Part shown: piece by piece, positions 1-10,276 of the stretch
How the letters are laid out: the number at the start of each line of letters is the position of its first letter
How positions within the stretch are numbered: position 1 is the stretch's first letter
Origin: an uncultured Tenacibaculum sp.
GTDB lineage: Bacteria; Bacteroidota; Bacteroidia; Flavobacteriales; Flavobacteriaceae
Assembly (NCBI GenBank): GCA_947504185.1
Contig: CANNGJ010000011.1
Coordinates: 1-64,000 of the forward strand
Direction of reading: 5' to 3'
Length of the DNA stretch: 64,000 nucleotides
Translations under genes and position numbers: made by a program
Notes under the pieces: generated by a model
What the model was told of the DNA's origin: nothing
The model's input: only the letters and a program-made list of their open reading frames with translations
Databases searched by the model: none

Positions 1-45
1 ATCAAATAATTAAAGCCAAAATTATAACCGACGGAAAATAAAAAA

Positions 46-68
46 GTCGGAAGATTTTTTCTTCCGAC
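46..68 (-). terminator. Rho-independent terminator of the ccsBA/TPR cluster
   Basis: An 8-bp perfect stem (GTCGGAAG/CTTCCGAC) with a 7-nt loop is followed on the minus strand by a T-rich run. It lies 54 bp after the stop of the TPR gene, so it probably ends the minus-strand cluster that starts at udk or ccsBA. Confidence 0.8.
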
Positions 69-121
69 CATGACTACATTTTAATGAGTCTTTTTTTATT
101 TTACCTGAAAAGAGGTGAAAC

Positions 122-637
122 CTAAATTTTCTTCATTTGTTGTTTCATCATTTGCATTTGCTCTTTCAACATTCCATGTTTATCTAGCTTTTTAGCTTCA
201 GCCATTAAATTAGTTGCTTCACGTTTCCTACGTTTAGTCATAGCGATACCAGCTAATTGTAATTTTGTCATCGCTAAATCATGATCCATTGCTAAACCTA
301 ATTTTACTGCTTTTTTTAAGAATTTTTCAGCTTGAGTAATGTTCGTTTGAGATAACATAATCCCATGAAGATAATTATAGTAACCTTCTTGTTTTTGAAT
401 TAAAGCTGACGATGGATTTTTAATATAGCCCAACCATTTTTTAGCTCCTTCAAAATTTTGTTTACGTAATTGTAAGAACGCAAGTAAAATGAATTCGTTT
501 TTAAAATAGAATAAGACAAAAATACCAGCCAATAAAAGAATAGAAATCCCATTCATAATATGACCTTGCGTAAATTCATACACAGACCAGATTGTAATTA
601 AACCTGCTAAAACTAATTTTATATTTTTATTGAACAT
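122..637 (-). CDS. Small membrane-anchored TPR-like protein
   Basis: This 171-residue protein has two hydrophobic N-terminal segments (about residues 7-22 and 30-54) followed by a soluble, lysine-rich helical part. Residues 55-165 read like two or three degenerate tetratricopeptide helix pairs, and the tail is a methionine/glutamine/lysine-rich helix. No catalytic motif is visible. It lies 51 bp downstream of ccsBA on the same strand and ends before a clear terminator, so it is probably the last gene of that transcript. The specific role is unknown; a scaffold in the inner membrane is only an inference. Confidence 0.7.
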   Translation of the reverse strand: MFNKNIKLVLAGLITIWSVYEFTQGHIMNGISILLLAGIFVLFYFKNEFILLAFLQLRKQNFEGAKKWLGYIKNPSSALIQKQEGYYNYLHGIMLSQTNITQAEKFLKKAVKLGLAMDHDLAMTKLQLAGIAMTKRRKREATNLMAEAKKLDKHGMLKEQMQMMKQQMKKI

Positions 638-688
638 AATTTATTTTTAAACAACGTGCAAAAGTACGTTTTTCTACTTAATTTTTAT

Positions 689-3600
689 TTATTTCTTATA
701 GAACTTCTTGTGCTTGTACCATGCAATTAAACCAATTATTGCGACAAAAGCAACTGAGTAATATACAGCTGTAGGTGTAATAACCTTATCTCCACTAGCA
801 TATGAGTGCAAACCAGATAAGTAGAAGTTTACTCCCATAAACGTCATCATAATAGATCCATATGCTATAATAGACCATAAGTTAAAAGTATATTTACCTC
901 TCAGTCCAGGAATTAAGCGCATATGTAATACAAAGGCATATACCATAATTGATATTAAAGCCCAAGTTTCTTTAGGATCCCAACCCCAATAGCGACCCCA
1001 GCTTTCATTTGCCCACATACCTCCTAAAAAAGTACCAATACTTAGCAGAACTAGGCCTACAGTTAATGTCATTTCGTTGATAATAGTAATCTCTTTAAGG
1101 TGTAAAGATATTTTCTTTTTATTGTCTTTATTTGTGAAAATTATCAAGAATAAAGCAAAAACTCCTAAAATCATACCTAAGGAAAAAGGGCCATAACTAG
1201 CTACAATAATAGATACATGTACTTTTAACCACCATGAGTTTAAGACTGGCTGTAAGTTTGCTATTTCTGGATCTAACCAATTTAAACTAGCAAAAAATAA
1301 AATAATAGCAGTAATAAATGTTGCAGCAGCTATTGTTAGAGTTGATCTTTTTCCTAATAGTAAACCAAATAGCATAGTTGCCCATGCTACAAATATAATA
1401 GCTTCATAAGCATTACTCCATGGTGGAATACTACTAATATACCAACGAGAAGCTAAGCCTAAGGTATGAAGTATAAATAATCCTAGAATGATGAATATTA
1501 AGCCATTTATAACATAGTTTATCCATTTTTTAGTTTTGAAAATACTAAGTATAAAAAATATGATAAGGAGTAAACTAGCAAAAAGGTAGTATGAAATTAG
1601 TTTACTGAAAACACTAAAGTTGTTATACTTAATTTCTAAAGAAATTTTGTCTTGAGAAGGAATTACTTCCGAACCAAATTTTCTTTGAAACTTTTTAATT
1701 CCGTTTAAAACTTTATTTGTTTCGGTATAGTCGTTAGACTTTTTTGATGCTTGTAATAATTGAAAATAAACAGGTAAGGATTGACGTACAAAAACTGAAT
1801 CTGTCCCTTTAAAGTTGGCATGAGAAGTTTCTGGTTGAGATACCCATTTGTTATTTTCATCATTAGGTACAGGGAATATTCGTAATATACCACCTCCTAG
1901 AGCTTGAGAAAGTAACCAAATACGTTGTTCAGCTTTAATAGCATCCAATTCAAATTTGTTTTGAATTCTTTTCTTTTGAGCTTCAGCTACTAAATGACTT
2001 ATCTTAGAAGTACCATTTTCGTCATAAAAATCAACAAATCGAGCATATTTAGCATCTTTAGGTAATCCTAAAACTTCACGGATTTGAGTATTGCCTTTTT
2101 CTAAATAAATAAAAGGAACATTTATCCAAAACATAGGTGCTTCGGTAATAGAAACTAAAACTTGGCTAGGTGTTAGGCCTTTAAAATTATTAGTATGCGC
2201 TACTTTTCTTACCAATTCAGATGCATATGTATGTGCTGGTTTCATTCTTCCACCTGCATCTTGTATTACTAGTTCACTAAATAGGTTAGCATGTTCTTTG
2301 TTAACTACAGATTTCTGTAAAACAGAATCGATTTGAGCATCTGATAATTGTTTTGGTTGATGTGTTTTGTGCTGTGCAAAACTTATACTACTAGCTAGTA
2401 AAAGAACAATTGATAATGCCGCTTTTTTAGCTTTTACTTTCTCTAAAGACTTTTTTAAATTTCCAAAATGAGTGTTCTTCAAAAAGAGAGAAACTATCAG
2501 TCCGAAGAATAATAAAAAATAACCAATATACGTTACTGTTGTTCCCAAGGCATCATGATTAACTGAAAGATGTGTCTGTTCAATTTCTTTACCAGCATTT
2601 AAATAACCAGATTGAAACACACGATATCCTTTATAATCTAAAATATGATTCATAAAAAGTCTAAAGTCAAAAGTTTCACTTTCATCAATTACAGTTACTT
2701 CACTAGCATATGAAGCAGCGCTTTCTGATCCAGGGTATTTTTCTAATTGAAAATCGTTTAACTTAATGCTAAAAGGAGTTTTACGTTGTTTAGCCCCATA
2801 CCAAGCTCTAAAATTTAAATCACCAATATTAAATTGTTTAACGCCATCTACATTAAACTGACCACCAGTTAATTCTATACGTTCAGTTTTTCCTGCTGTT
2901 GTAACATCAAAAACAACCATGTCGTATTTTTTAGGGTCTTTCTTTCCTCTAACAGTTTTAACTTCTCCTTTAATAGGGTAATTAGGTACAACAAAAGGTA
3001 AACCAGAGATATTGTAAAGAGATCGTAATTTAAAGTCTTGAATAGTATCTTGTTTTACCAAACCTTTTTCTTGGGTAGCCATTACCTGAAAGTCACCTGC
3101 GGTTTTTGTAATGATTTTTATAGAATCATTTTGCTTAAATATATTAATATTAGCACCCTCTTCTTTTGAGTTGAAACCAACTAATATATTGTGGATGTTT
3201 TGTACAGTTCCACTTTTTATATAATGTTCATGTCTATTACCGCTTGAGCTTTCTACAAATAAAATATGCTCAGTAGCATTGTCGTCTTCAATAAACTTCT
3301 CTTCAACCCAAGGAATGTAATCTACAAGTTTAAAATCGATTTGATGATTTTTGCTATCTTTATTTGGTTGAAAGTATTCGGTAAAATTAACTGAGTTGCT
3401 ACCCCAAGCGGATAACAATAATTTGTTGTTAGTTTCCTTTTGAAAATTATTATCGTCAATAACAACGTTTAAATAATTGGTGTCAGAAAAAAAAGTGTTG
3501 GTAGTTTCACCTTCATCAATAACCATTAAACCTTCATAACTAATATACCTTGTAATTCCAGCACCTATTAAGATTAGTAAAAAGGCTACGTGGAATAATA

Positions 3601-3835
3601 AAACTGACCACTTTTCTTTTCTGTAAAGTTTGTATCTAAAGATATTTCCAAAGAAATTAATTACAAAGAACACCATGATTAATTCAAACCACCAAGTATT
3701 ATATACAAGAACTTTAGATGTTTGAGTTCCAAAATCATTTTCTATAAAAGTAGCAACTCCCATAGCTATAGCAAATAGAAAAAATAACACCGCCATTAGG
3801 CGTGTAGAGTATAATATATTAAGGATTTTTTTCAT
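689..3835 (-). CDS. ccsBA: Fused cytochrome c biogenesis protein CcsBA (ResB-CcsA)
   Basis: This 1048-residue protein fuses the two halves of the System II cytochrome c synthetase, which exports heme and attaches it to apocytochromes on the periplasmic side. The N-terminal ResB/CcsB half has three membrane segments in the first 105 residues and a large periplasmic domain, then a membrane segment near 435-455. A second extracytoplasmic stretch follows, and then the polytopic CcsA half from about residue 745. The heme-handling WWD signature is present as WGRYWGWDPKETWA near residue 950. Fusion and length are typical of Bacteroidetes and epsilonproteobacteria. It is 107 bp downstream of psd and may have its own promoter. 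Confidence 0.95.
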   Translation of the reverse strand: MKKILNILYSTRLMAVLFFLFAIAMGVATFIENDFGTQTSKVLVYNTWWFELIMVFFVINFFGNIFRYKLYRKEKWSVLLFHVAFLLILIGAGITRYISYEGLMVIDEGETTNTFFSDTNYLNVVIDDNNFQKETNNKLLLSAWGSNSVNFTEYFQPNKDSKNHQIDFKLVDYIPWVEEKFIEDDNATEHILFVESSSGNRHEHYIKSGTVQNIHNILVGFNSKEEGANINIFKQNDSIKIITKTAGDFQVMATQEKGLVKQDTIQDFKLRSLYNISGLPFVVPNYPIKGEVKTVRGKKDPKKYDMVVFDVTTAGKTERIELTGGQFNVDGVKQFNIGDLNFRAWYGAKQRKTPFSIKLNDFQLEKYPGSESAASYASEVTVIDESETFDFRLFMNHILDYKGYRVFQSGYLNAGKEIEQTHLSVNHDALGTTVTYIGYFLLFFGLIVSLFLKNTHFGNLKKSLEKVKAKKAALSIVLLLASSISFAQHKTHQPKQLSDAQIDSVLQKSVVNKEHANLFSELVIQDAGGRMKPAHTYASELVRKVAHTNNFKGLTPSQVLVSITEAPMFWINVPFIYLEKGNTQIREVLGLPKDAKYARFVDFYDENGTSKISHLVAEAQKKRIQNKFELDAIKAEQRIWLLSQALGGGILRIFPVPNDENNKWVSQPETSHANFKGTDSVFVRQSLPVYFQLLQASKKSNDYTETNKVLNGIKKFQRKFGSEVIPSQDKISLEIKYNNFSVFSKLISYYLFASLLLIIFFILSIFKTKKWINYVINGLIFIILGLFILHTLGLASRWYISSIPPWSNAYEAIIFVAWATMLFGLLLGKRSTLTIAAATFITAIILFFASLNWLDPEIANLQPVLNSWWLKVHVSIIVASYGPFSLGMILGVFALFLIIFTNKDNKKKISLHLKEITIINEMTLTVGLVLLSIGTFLGGMWANESWGRYWGWDPKETWALISIMVYAFVLHMRLIPGLRGKYTFNLWSIIAYGSIMMTFMGVNFYLSGLHSYASGDKVITPTAVYYSVAFVAIIGLIAWYKHKKFYKK

Positions 3836-3905
3836 CGTGAAATTTGCGTTAAGATAAAACTGTGCAAATTTACGGATTAATGAGCGAATAGAATTATGAT
3901 TTCAA

Positions 3906-3923
3906 TCATTATTTAAATAATGA
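3906..3923. repeat. 18-bp perfect palindrome between psd and ccsBA
   Basis: The arms TCATTATTT and AAATAATGA are exact reverse complements with no loop. It lies in the 107-bp gap upstream of ccsBA. It is too AT-rich to be a convincing terminator and could be an operator for ccsBA; there is no second copy to support this. Confidence 0.35.
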
Positions 3924-3942
3924 GAATGTTAAAGTAAATGAG

Positions 3943-4821
3943 TTATTTCCCTATTTTTTCTCCCATTTTCACAAAAGTCTCAATGCGTTTTTTGGTGTTG
4001 TCTAAAATATCTTGATCGATCGATATTTTGTCTTTATCAACTAATAGCACAATAGTAGATCCTCCAAAAGCAAAATACCCCATTTCATCCCCTTTTTTAA
4101 TTTCTGAATTGGGAGTGAAAGTTTCAATAATACTACCTACCATAGTTGCACCTACCGGAGCAATAATAATATCTCCTTTGTCTTTTGTTGTTAGAGTGCA
4201 GTATTCGCGTTTATTTTCGCAAAAAACTTTAGTGAAGTTAGCCGCTAAAGCATATGGAGATACTGAAAAGTAATCTCCTTTTATTTTAGTCATTTTTGAT
4301 GGAGTTCCGTCGTAAGGAAAATGATAACGATGATAATCGTTAGGTGCTAATCGTAAGATGATTAAAGAGGAATCTTTATGCTTTTCTGCTAATTCTTTAT
4401 TTCCTAAAAATTCTTTAAGTGTAAATTCTCTTCCTTTTATAAAGAAATTATGAATATCTGCTATATTTTCAAAAGCCAACATTTTTCCGTCACCAGGAGA
4501 AATAAATCCGTTTTCAATAGGGCGAGCAGTTGGTTTTAGTTTTCTGTAGAAAAAGTCATTGAAAGAGGTGTAATCTCCAATAGATTTTTCAGCCTCCTCC
4601 ATATTGATGTTTAGGCCTTTTACAAAGCCTTTAATTTTATCAGTAGAACTTGGCTTGTTCATCTTTTTACCATACCAAGCAGATAAAAACTTACGTTTTG
4701 CAATTGGTAAAATAGCAAGTTTACCAAAAGGGTTATGATATAGAAATTTTAAAAAACCTTCTCCAGGTGGAGTTTCAGTAATTTTCTTTCCTGATTTTCT
4801 ATCTATAAATTGTATTTGCAT
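3943..4821 (-). CDS. psd: Phosphatidylserine decarboxylase
   Basis: This 292-residue membrane-associated enzyme makes phosphatidylethanolamine from phosphatidylserine. The conserved histidine region NDYHRYHFP lies near residues 160-168. The self-cleavage motif appears as GGST near 253-256 in place of the usual LGST; its serine would become the pyruvoyl cofactor. Length and layout fit the proenzyme form processed into beta and alpha chains. It begins 5 bp after mutB on the same strand and is presumably cotranscribed with the upstream udk-ftsB-mutAB genes. Confidence 0.95.
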   Translation of the reverse strand: MQIQFIDRKSGKKITETPPGEGFLKFLYHNPFGKLAILPIAKRKFLSAWYGKKMNKPSSTDKIKGFVKGLNINMEEAEKSIGDYTSFNDFFYRKLKPTARPIENGFISPGDGKMLAFENIADIHNFFIKGREFTLKEFLGNKELAEKHKDSSLIILRLAPNDYHRYHFPYDGTPSKMTKIKGDYFSVSPYALAANFTKVFCENKREYCTLTTKDKGDIIIAPVGATMVGSIIETFTPNSEIKKGDEMGYFAFGGSTIVLLVDKDKISIDQDILDNTKKRIETFVKMGEKIGK

Positions 4822-4826
4822 ATTTC

Positions 4827-6887
4827 CTATTCTTCAGTGCTATCAATTAAAATAGTCAGCATGTCAATAGCAGCTTGGGCAATTTTGGTTCCAGGTCCAA
4901 AAACACCTACAGCTCCAGCATCAAATAAGAATTGATAATCTTGTGTAGGAATTACACCTCCAACAATAACCATAATATCTTCACGACCATATTTTTTTAG
5001 TTCAGCAATTACTTGAGGAACTAAGGTTTTGTGGCCAGCGGCCAATGATGAGATTCCTAAAATATGGACATCATTTTCAATAGCTTGTTTTGTTGCTTCA
5101 ATTGGGGTTTGAAATAAAGGGCCTATATCTACATCAAAACCTAAATCAGCATATCCTGTTGCTACTACTTTAGCACCACGATCATGACCATCTTGCCCAA
5201 GTTTGGCAATCATAATACGTGGTCGACGCCCTTCTAATTCAGCAAATTGATCTGCTAATTCAGTGGCTTTTTTAAATAATTTATCGTCTTTTATTTCTTT
5301 ACTATACACGCCAGATATGGTTTTATGTACTGCTTTATGTCTTCCGAAAATAGTTTCTAAAGCATCAGAAATTTCACCTAAAGTAGCTCTGTTTCTTGCT
5401 GCTTTTACTGCTAAATCTAATAAATTTCCATCACCTGATTTTGCAGACTCCGTTAAGTCTTCTAAAGACTTCAAGACAATATCTTGATTTCTTTTTGATT
5501 TTAAATCATTTAATCTATCTATTTGTGATAAGCGTACAGCTTCGTTATCAACTTCTAGAATGTGTAAAGGGTCTTCTTGTTCTAATTGATATTTGTTTAC
5601 ACCAACAATTACATCTTGTCCGCTATCAATTTTAGCTTGCTTTTTAGCGGCAGCTTCTTCGATACGCATTTTCGGAATTCCCTTTTCAATAGCTTTGGTC
5701 ATTCCGCCTAGTTCTTCTACTTCTTTAATTAGGTCCCAGGCTCTATTAGCAATCTCTTCAGTTAATTGTTCTACATGATAACTTCCTGCCCAAGGGTCTA
5801 CTGTTTTGGTAATATGAGTTTCTTGCTGTAGGTATATCTGAGTGTTACGAGCAATACGAGCTGAGAAATCTGTTGGTAATGCAATCGCTTCATCTAAAGC
5901 ATTGGTGTGTAAGCTTTGTGTGCCACCAAAAGCAGCAGCCATAGCTTCAATAGTCGTTCTGGCAACATTATTAAAAGGGTCTTGTTCTGTTAATGACCAG
6001 CCACTAGTTTGACAATGGGTACGTAAAGCCAATGATTTTGAGTTTTTCGGATTAAATTGTTTAACCAATTTAGCCCATAACATTCTACCAGCTCGCATTT
6101 TTGCAATTTCCATAAAATGATTCATTCCAATAGCCCAGAAAAAAGAAAGGCGAGGAGCAAAAGTATCAATATCCATTCCTGCATCTAATCCTTTTTTTAT
6201 GTATTCTAATCCGTCAGCAAGTGTGTATGCTAATTCAATTTCTGCAGTAGCACCTGCCTCCTGCATGTGATATCCTGATATAGAAATTGAATTGAATTTT
6301 GGCATTTTTTCAGAAGTGTACTTGAAAATATCTGCTATAATTTTCATAGATGGAGTAGGTGGGTAAATGTATGTATTACGCACCATAAACTCCTTTAATA
6401 TATCATTTTGAATAGTTCCTGCTAAAAGATCAAGAGCTACACCTTGTTCTTCTGCGGCAACAATATAAAATGCTAGAATAGGTAAAACGGCTCCATTCAT
6501 AGTCATAGAAACAGACATTTTATCTAAAGGTATTTGATCAAATAAAACCTTCATATCTTCTACGGAATCTATAGCAACTCCAGCTTTACCAACATCACCT
6601 TGTACGCGTTCATGATCTGAATCGTAACCACGATGTGTTGCTAAATCAAAAGCAACTGATAATCCTTTTTGTCCGGCAGCTAAGTTTCTTCTGTAAAAAG
6701 CATTGCTTTCTTCCGCAGTTGAAAATCCAGCATATTGTCTAATAGTCCAGGGTCTACGAACATACATGGTAGAGTAAGGTCCACGTAAATTTGGAGCAAT
6801 TCCGGCAACAAAATTCTCATGCTTTTTTTCTACTGATTCTTGACTGGCAGTTCCTAACTTAATATTAGATATATCTTTTCTACTCAT
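4827..6887 (-). CDS. mutB: Methylmalonyl-CoA mutase, large (cobalamin-binding) subunit
   Basis: This 686-residue catalytic subunit interconverts succinyl-CoA and (R)-methylmalonyl-CoA using adenosylcobalamin. The N-terminal three quarters form the substrate-binding TIM barrel (early motif [19 protein letters not shown]). The C-terminal 120 residues form the B12 domain, with DxHxxG visible as DGHDRGAK near residue 567 and a glycine-rich end (VGGVIP, GVFGPGT). Its start overlaps the 3' end of mutA by 8 bp, which indicates translational coupling. Full length, no damage seen. Confidence 0.97.
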   Translation of the reverse strand: MSRKDISNIKLGTASQESVEKKHENFVAGIAPNLRGPYSTMYVRRPWTIRQYAGFSTAEESNAFYRRNLAAGQKGLSVAFDLATHRGYDSDHERVQGDVGKAGVAIDSVEDMKVLFDQIPLDKMSVSMTMNGAVLPILAFYIVAAEEQGVALDLLAGTIQNDILKEFMVRNTYIYPPTPSMKIIADIFKYTSEKMPKFNSISISGYHMQEAGATAEIELAYTLADGLEYIKKGLDAGMDIDTFAPRLSFFWAIGMNHFMEIAKMRAGRMLWAKLVKQFNPKNSKSLALRTHCQTSGWSLTEQDPFNNVARTTIEAMAAAFGGTQSLHTNALDEAIALPTDFSARIARNTQIYLQQETHITKTVDPWAGSYHVEQLTEEIANRAWDLIKEVEELGGMTKAIEKGIPKMRIEEAAAKKQAKIDSGQDVIVGVNKYQLEQEDPLHILEVDNEAVRLSQIDRLNDLKSKRNQDIVLKSLEDLTESAKSGDGNLLDLAVKAARNRATLGEISDALETIFGRHKAVHKTISGVYSKEIKDDKLFKKATELADQFAELEGRRPRIMIAKLGQDGHDRGAKVVATGYADLGFDVDIGPLFQTPIEATKQAIENDVHILGISSLAAGHKTLVPQVIAELKKYGREDIMVIVGGVIPTQDYQFLFDAGAVGVFGPGTKIAQAAIDMLTILIDSTEE

Positions 6888-8229
6888 TTTCTAGTCGTTC
6901 TTGTTCTAACTTTTCAGCTAGTCGTTTCTGAATGATTGGTAGTACAAAAGTTTGTTCGTTTCTTGGTTTGAAGAAAGGAAACAACTCTAAGTCATTCTTC
7001 ATGGAGTCGTTTTCGTTTTGAATCTTATTAGTTCCTAACAAGACGATTTCACCTGCATCGAATTTTGCTTGTTCCTTGTCAGCAGATTCTTTAATTTTTC
7101 TTTGAATAACACCTTCTTTCAGTTGGTTTAAAAAACCACCACCTTTTTCTATTTGTTTAAAAATAGTTAAGGCATTTTGAGCTAATTGTTGCGTGATAGC
7201 TTCTATATAATAAGCACCCTCTGCAAAGTCTTGTGCATTGGCTAATTCACTTTCTTGCTGTAGTATTAATAATTGATTTCTTGAAATTCGTTCTCCAAAC
7301 TCATTTGAATGATGGAAAATATCATCATAAGAAAGATTGCTTACGGTATCTGAACCTCCTAAAATAGCACTCATGCATTCTGAAGTTGTACGAAGCATAT
7401 TTACATTATAATCGTATAATGTTTTGTTTCGTGAACTTGGTTGTGTAAAAATATGTGCTGTTTGTTTCTCTGCATTGTATTCATTTAAAAGAGCATCCCA
7501 CAAAATTCTAAAAGCTCTTAGCTTAGCTATTTCAAAAAAGTAATTACTACCTATAGAAAAATTGAAATGTATTTTACTGGCTACTTTATCACCAAAATGA
7601 TTTAAATATTCGTTAGCGTGAGCAAGAGTGTATGCTAACTGCTGTGTGATGTTAGCTCCAGCATTTTGATAAATAGAGGTGTTGATGCAAATTGAATTGT
7701 CAATACTATCTACTATTTTTTCTAAAGCTATATGATCTTCTTTTAAGCTTGAATACCAATTCCCTGTTCGAGCTAGGTTACCAATAATATCAATATTAAA
7801 ATAAAAATTTTTAGAATTGACGAATTTTGATAGTTCAATAAAAAAATTAGCTTCTAAAAATTTAAAATTAAAATATAGTGTAGTGTTTTGAGTATCTATA
7901 TCTTTTAAGAGAGCCTGGTAATTAAATTTGTTTTTAACTTTAAACTCTATCGACTTAGCACCTCTATTTAAAGAGTCGATGGCAAATGAGTTTGCTTTTT
8001 CTTCCTCTTCTACAAAAATAGATTGACAAATGTTGAATCCTTTTTTAGAAGTATTCACCTTTACGTTGGTTTTATCTTCTTTGGTGTAAAAAGGTCTAAC
8101 AGTAATGCCTTCATCGGTTTTCCAAAGTAAAGTGTCGTTGTAATCAGCACCTTTAAGATCTACTTGGATTTTTTGTTTCCATGCAGCGGCACTTACTTCA
8201 TTGAATTCATCAAATAAAAAATTGCTCAT
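6880..8229 (-). CDS. mutA: Methylmalonyl-CoA mutase, small subunit
   Basis: This 449-residue partner of MutB keeps the TIM-barrel fold but lacks the cobalamin-binding DxHxxG motif, as expected of the structural subunit. Motifs shared with MutB include the [14 protein letters not shown] helix and the [16 protein letters not shown] segment. It is shorter than many small subunits, which often keep a vestigial B12 domain. It is tightly packed between the FtsB/DivIC-like gene (1-bp overlap) and mutB (8-bp overlap). Confidence 0.93.
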   Translation of the reverse strand: MSNFLFDEFNEVSAAAWKQKIQVDLKGADYNDTLLWKTDEGITVRPFYTKEDKTNVKVNTSKKGFNICQSIFVEEEEKANSFAIDSLNRGAKSIEFKVKNKFNYQALLKDIDTQNTTLYFNFKFLEANFFIELSKFVNSKNFYFNIDIIGNLARTGNWYSSLKEDHIALEKIVDSIDNSICINTSIYQNAGANITQQLAYTLAHANEYLNHFGDKVASKIHFNFSIGSNYFFEIAKLRAFRILWDALLNEYNAEKQTAHIFTQPSSRNKTLYDYNVNMLRTTSECMSAILGGSDTVSNLSYDDIFHHSNEFGERISRNQLLILQQESELANAQDFAEGAYYIEAITQQLAQNALTIFKQIEKGGGFLNQLKEGVIQRKIKESADKEQAKFDAGEIVLLGTNKIQNENDSMKNDLELFPFFKPRNEQTFVLPIIQKRLAEKLEQERLENE

Positions 8230-8546
8230 TACTTTTTAATGGTATCAAATTCGATAATATAAATATCTTCATTCTCTTTTTTCATCAAGTATTTTTCACG
8301 TGCATAACGTTTTAATTGAAGAGAGTCTTGAAGCTTTTGTATGGTTTCTTTATCAGTCTTTATTTTTTCTTTATGATAATCGATCCAAGTTTCTAGTTCA
8401 TTTATTTCTTTGTTAAACTCTCTATGAGTAAGATAAGAATTTTCATCAAAAAAAAGCATCCAAATAACAAATACAGTTAAGATAATAACATAAATGTTTG
8501 TTGCTATTTTAAAAGATGGTTTATTTTTTATTGATTTTAAATTCAT
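8229..8546 (-). CDS. FtsB/DivIC-like septum formation initiator
   Basis: The 105-residue protein has a short cytoplasmic N-terminus, one membrane helix at about residues 13-31, and a coiled coil (about 38-85) rich in lysine, glutamate and leucine. This is the layout of FtsB/DivIC, the bitopic divisome protein that pairs with FtsL. The family is short and divergent, so the call rests on topology, length and the common flavobacterial position beside udk and the mutase genes. It starts 1 bp downstream of udk. Confidence 0.75.
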   Translation of the reverse strand: MNLKSIKNKPSFKIATNIYVIILTVFVIWMLFFDENSYLTHREFNKEINELETWIDYHKEKIKTDKETIQKLQDSLQLKRYAREKYLMKKENEDIYIIEFDTIKK

Positions 8547-8547
8547 C

Positions 8548-9162
8548 TTATAAACGATCGTTAATTACGGTTCTAACAATGTCAATAGCTACTGTGTTGT
8601 ATCGGTCATTAGGAATAATAATATCTGCATAGTTTTTGGTTGGCTCAATAAATTGCTGATGCATTGGTTTTAAAGTGCTTTGGTAGCGACTTAAAACTTC
8701 ATCAATATCTCTACCACGTTCTTTAATATCTCTACGTACACGTCTTATTAATCGTTCATCAGCATCTGCGTGTACAAAAACTTTAATGTCGCAAAGGTTT
8801 CTTAGCTCTTTACTGTTAAAAATTAATATGCCTTCGATAATAATTACTTTACGAGGATGCGTTTTTATCGTGTCTTTAGTTCTATTGTGTGCAACGAAAG
8901 AATATACAGGTTGTTCAATTATTTTACCATCTTTTAAATCGGTTAAGTGTTTAACAAGTAAATCGAAATCGATAGCCCTTGGATGGTCGAAGTTTATCTT
9001 AGTGCGCTCGTCGTAACTTAAGTCGTTTGTTTCACTGTAATATGAATCTTGCGAAATAACACATACTTCGTCTTGAGGAAGCTCGTTGATTATTTGATTT
9101 ACAACGGTTGTTTTTCCGCTTCCAGTTCCTCCGGCAATACCGATAACAAATATATTTTTCAT
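8548..9162 (-). CDS. udk: Uridine kinase
   Basis: This enzyme phosphorylates uridine and cytidine in pyrimidine salvage. The Walker A motif GGTGSGKTT lies near the N-terminus, and further typical segments follow (QDSYY, NFDHPRAIDF, EGILIF, RLIRRVRRDIKERGR). I chose the ATG at 9162, which gives MKNIFVIGIAGGTGSGK and 204 residues, rather than an in-frame ATG 30 bp upstream, because family members begin at this point. A -7 element (TAAATTTG) lies at 9190-9197, so this is probably the first gene of the minus-strand cluster through psd. Confidence 0.95.
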   Translation of the reverse strand: MKNIFVIGIAGGTGSGKTTVVNQIINELPQDEVCVISQDSYYSETNDLSYDERTKINFDHPRAIDFDLLVKHLTDLKDGKIIEQPVYSFVAHNRTKDTIKTHPRKVIIIEGILIFNSKELRNLCDIKVFVHADADERLIRRVRRDIKERGRDIDEVLSRYQSTLKPMHQQFIEPTKNYADIIIPNDRYNTVAIDIVRTVINDRL

Positions 9163-9218
9163 TAAGTTTAAGTAAGAAATAATGTTTGACAAATTTAGGA
9201 AAATAAGTGCACAAAAAA

Positions 9219-9240
9219 AGCGCTAACTTAAGTTAGCGCT
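9219..9240 (-). terminator. Terminator downstream of tRNA-Thr
   Basis: A 22-bp perfect palindrome (11-bp arms, AGCGCTAACTT and its complement) is flanked by A-runs on the left and T-runs on the right, so it can act on either strand. It lies 11 bp beyond the 3' end of tRNA-Thr on the minus strand and ahead of the udk promoter. Confidence 0.8.
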
Positions 9241-9250
9241 TTTTATTTTG

Positions 9251-9324
9251 AGCCGATGAGAGGACTCGAACCTCCGACCTGCTGATTACAAATCAGCTGC
9301 TCTAGCCAGCTGAGCTACATCGGC
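9251..9324 (-). tRNA. tRNA-Thr (anticodon UGU)
   Basis: On the minus strand the cloverleaf reads with acceptor stem GCCGATG/CATCGGC, D-arm AGCTCAGCTGGCTAGAGC, anticodon stem CTGAT/ATCAG enclosing TTTGTAA (anticodon TGT), and a T-arm with GTTCGAGTC. The 3' CCA is not encoded. The anticodon assigns it to threonine ACA codons. Confidence 0.96.
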
Positions 9325-9663
9325 CTTTGCTTTTAAAGCGTGGCAAATATATAATGTTTTTTAAAACTGCCAAAAACTTTTTTAATTTTTTTTAAGGTTA
9401 AATATGGAGCGGTAATTTAAGTGTTTGAGATATAAAATATTATGAGGTTTTATATATTAAATAAAGTTGCTTTATTTTTTGAAAAGGGTGGATGAGAGCG
9501 CTTATTTTTTTACTATTAACTTTTTTATTACTGTCTTAAAAAAGAAAAAGTTCTAGGTTTTTGCCTAGAACTTTTATCAAGAATAAATATTATTAAGAAT
9601 AATAATTGATGAAAAAATTACCATTATTGGTTTTTAAACGAAATATAATTGCGCTTAGTATGT
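9325..9663. other. Intergenic region with one terminator
   Basis: This AT-rich stretch holds no convincing open reading frame. The only structure seen is the hairpin at 9546-9575. The promoter of tRNA-Thr should lie at its left end, but I could not pick out a clear -7/-33 pair. Confidence 0.5.
9546..9575 (-). terminator. Rho-independent terminator of the 76-residue gene
   Basis: A 12-bp perfect stem (AAAAGTTCTAGG and its complement, 6-nt loop) has a T-rich continuation on the minus strand. It lies 88 bp after the stop codon of the small gene at 9664-9894. Confidence 0.7.
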
Positions 9664-9894
9664 TTAAGCAGTTAAAGGTTTCCCTTTTAAACGCTTTTCA
9701 ATTCGTTGCTTAACAACTGTTAAACGTTTCATAGCGTCCATTAAAGCGCTATCTTTCGTTTCTTTATACACTTCGTTTATCTCTAAGATTAAAGCTTTCA
9801 CTTCTCTAGAGGCTAATATTCTATCACTAGTAGTAACAAATTTGAATTTTCTGTTCTCAAATTCGTCTGCTTTACTAATTAACTCTGAACTCAT
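9664..9894 (-). CDS. Small conserved-looking cytoplasmic protein, unknown function
   Basis: I do not recognise this 76-residue protein. It has no signal peptide or membrane segment and is predicted almost entirely helical and basic. It has its own downstream terminator and a long AT-rich upstream region, which suggests a single-gene transcript. The regular amphipathic pattern and clean start support a real gene. A compact helical binding or antitoxin-like role cannot be told from the sequence. Confidence 0.65.
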   Translation of the reverse strand: MSSELISKADEFENRKFKFVTTSDRILASREVKALILEINEVYKETKDSALMDAMKRLTVVKQRIEKRLKGKPLTA

Positions 9895-10276
9895 AAAATA
9901 TCATTATTTTTAATTAATTATCTTTTTTAATTGAGCCTGGTAATTGATTCTGATTAAAAAGATCTGTACCCTCTGTAAATTTACAATGGGGCGACAAATA
10001 TATATTAATCTTTCATTTAACCTATAATAAATTAATCAAATTGTTTTATTTATTTATAAATTTTAATTATATGGTACTTTAGAAAGCTAATTTTTACTTT
10101 TTCAATCAATTATAGTCTTAATCTATAGTTTAAATATATTAATTTTTTATTATGATATCAAATTTATTAGTAGAATATTAACATTTTTAGAAAGTTTTAT
10201 TATCAATTTTTTACTTGTTTGTAGAGAATTACTAAGAATACAGTATTTTTGAGCTATAAAAAAATAAAGAAATTAT
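9895..10276. other. Divergent AT-rich promoter region
   Basis: No reading frame of note is present. The right end carries the promoter at 10219-10251 for the DUF4252 gene. The left end should carry the promoter of the 76-residue gene. The middle (about 10,000-10,200) is very AT-rich, and I see no repeats or dyads in it. Confidence 0.5.
10219..10251 (+). promoter_or_regulatory. Bacteroidetes-type promoter of the DUF4252/DUF1684 operon
   Basis: A -33 TTG at 10219-10221 is followed after 22 bp by the -7 element TATTTTTG at 10244-10251, which fits TTG-N(17-23)-TAnnTTTG. Transcription would begin near 10258, about 19 nt before the start codon. Confidence 0.6.
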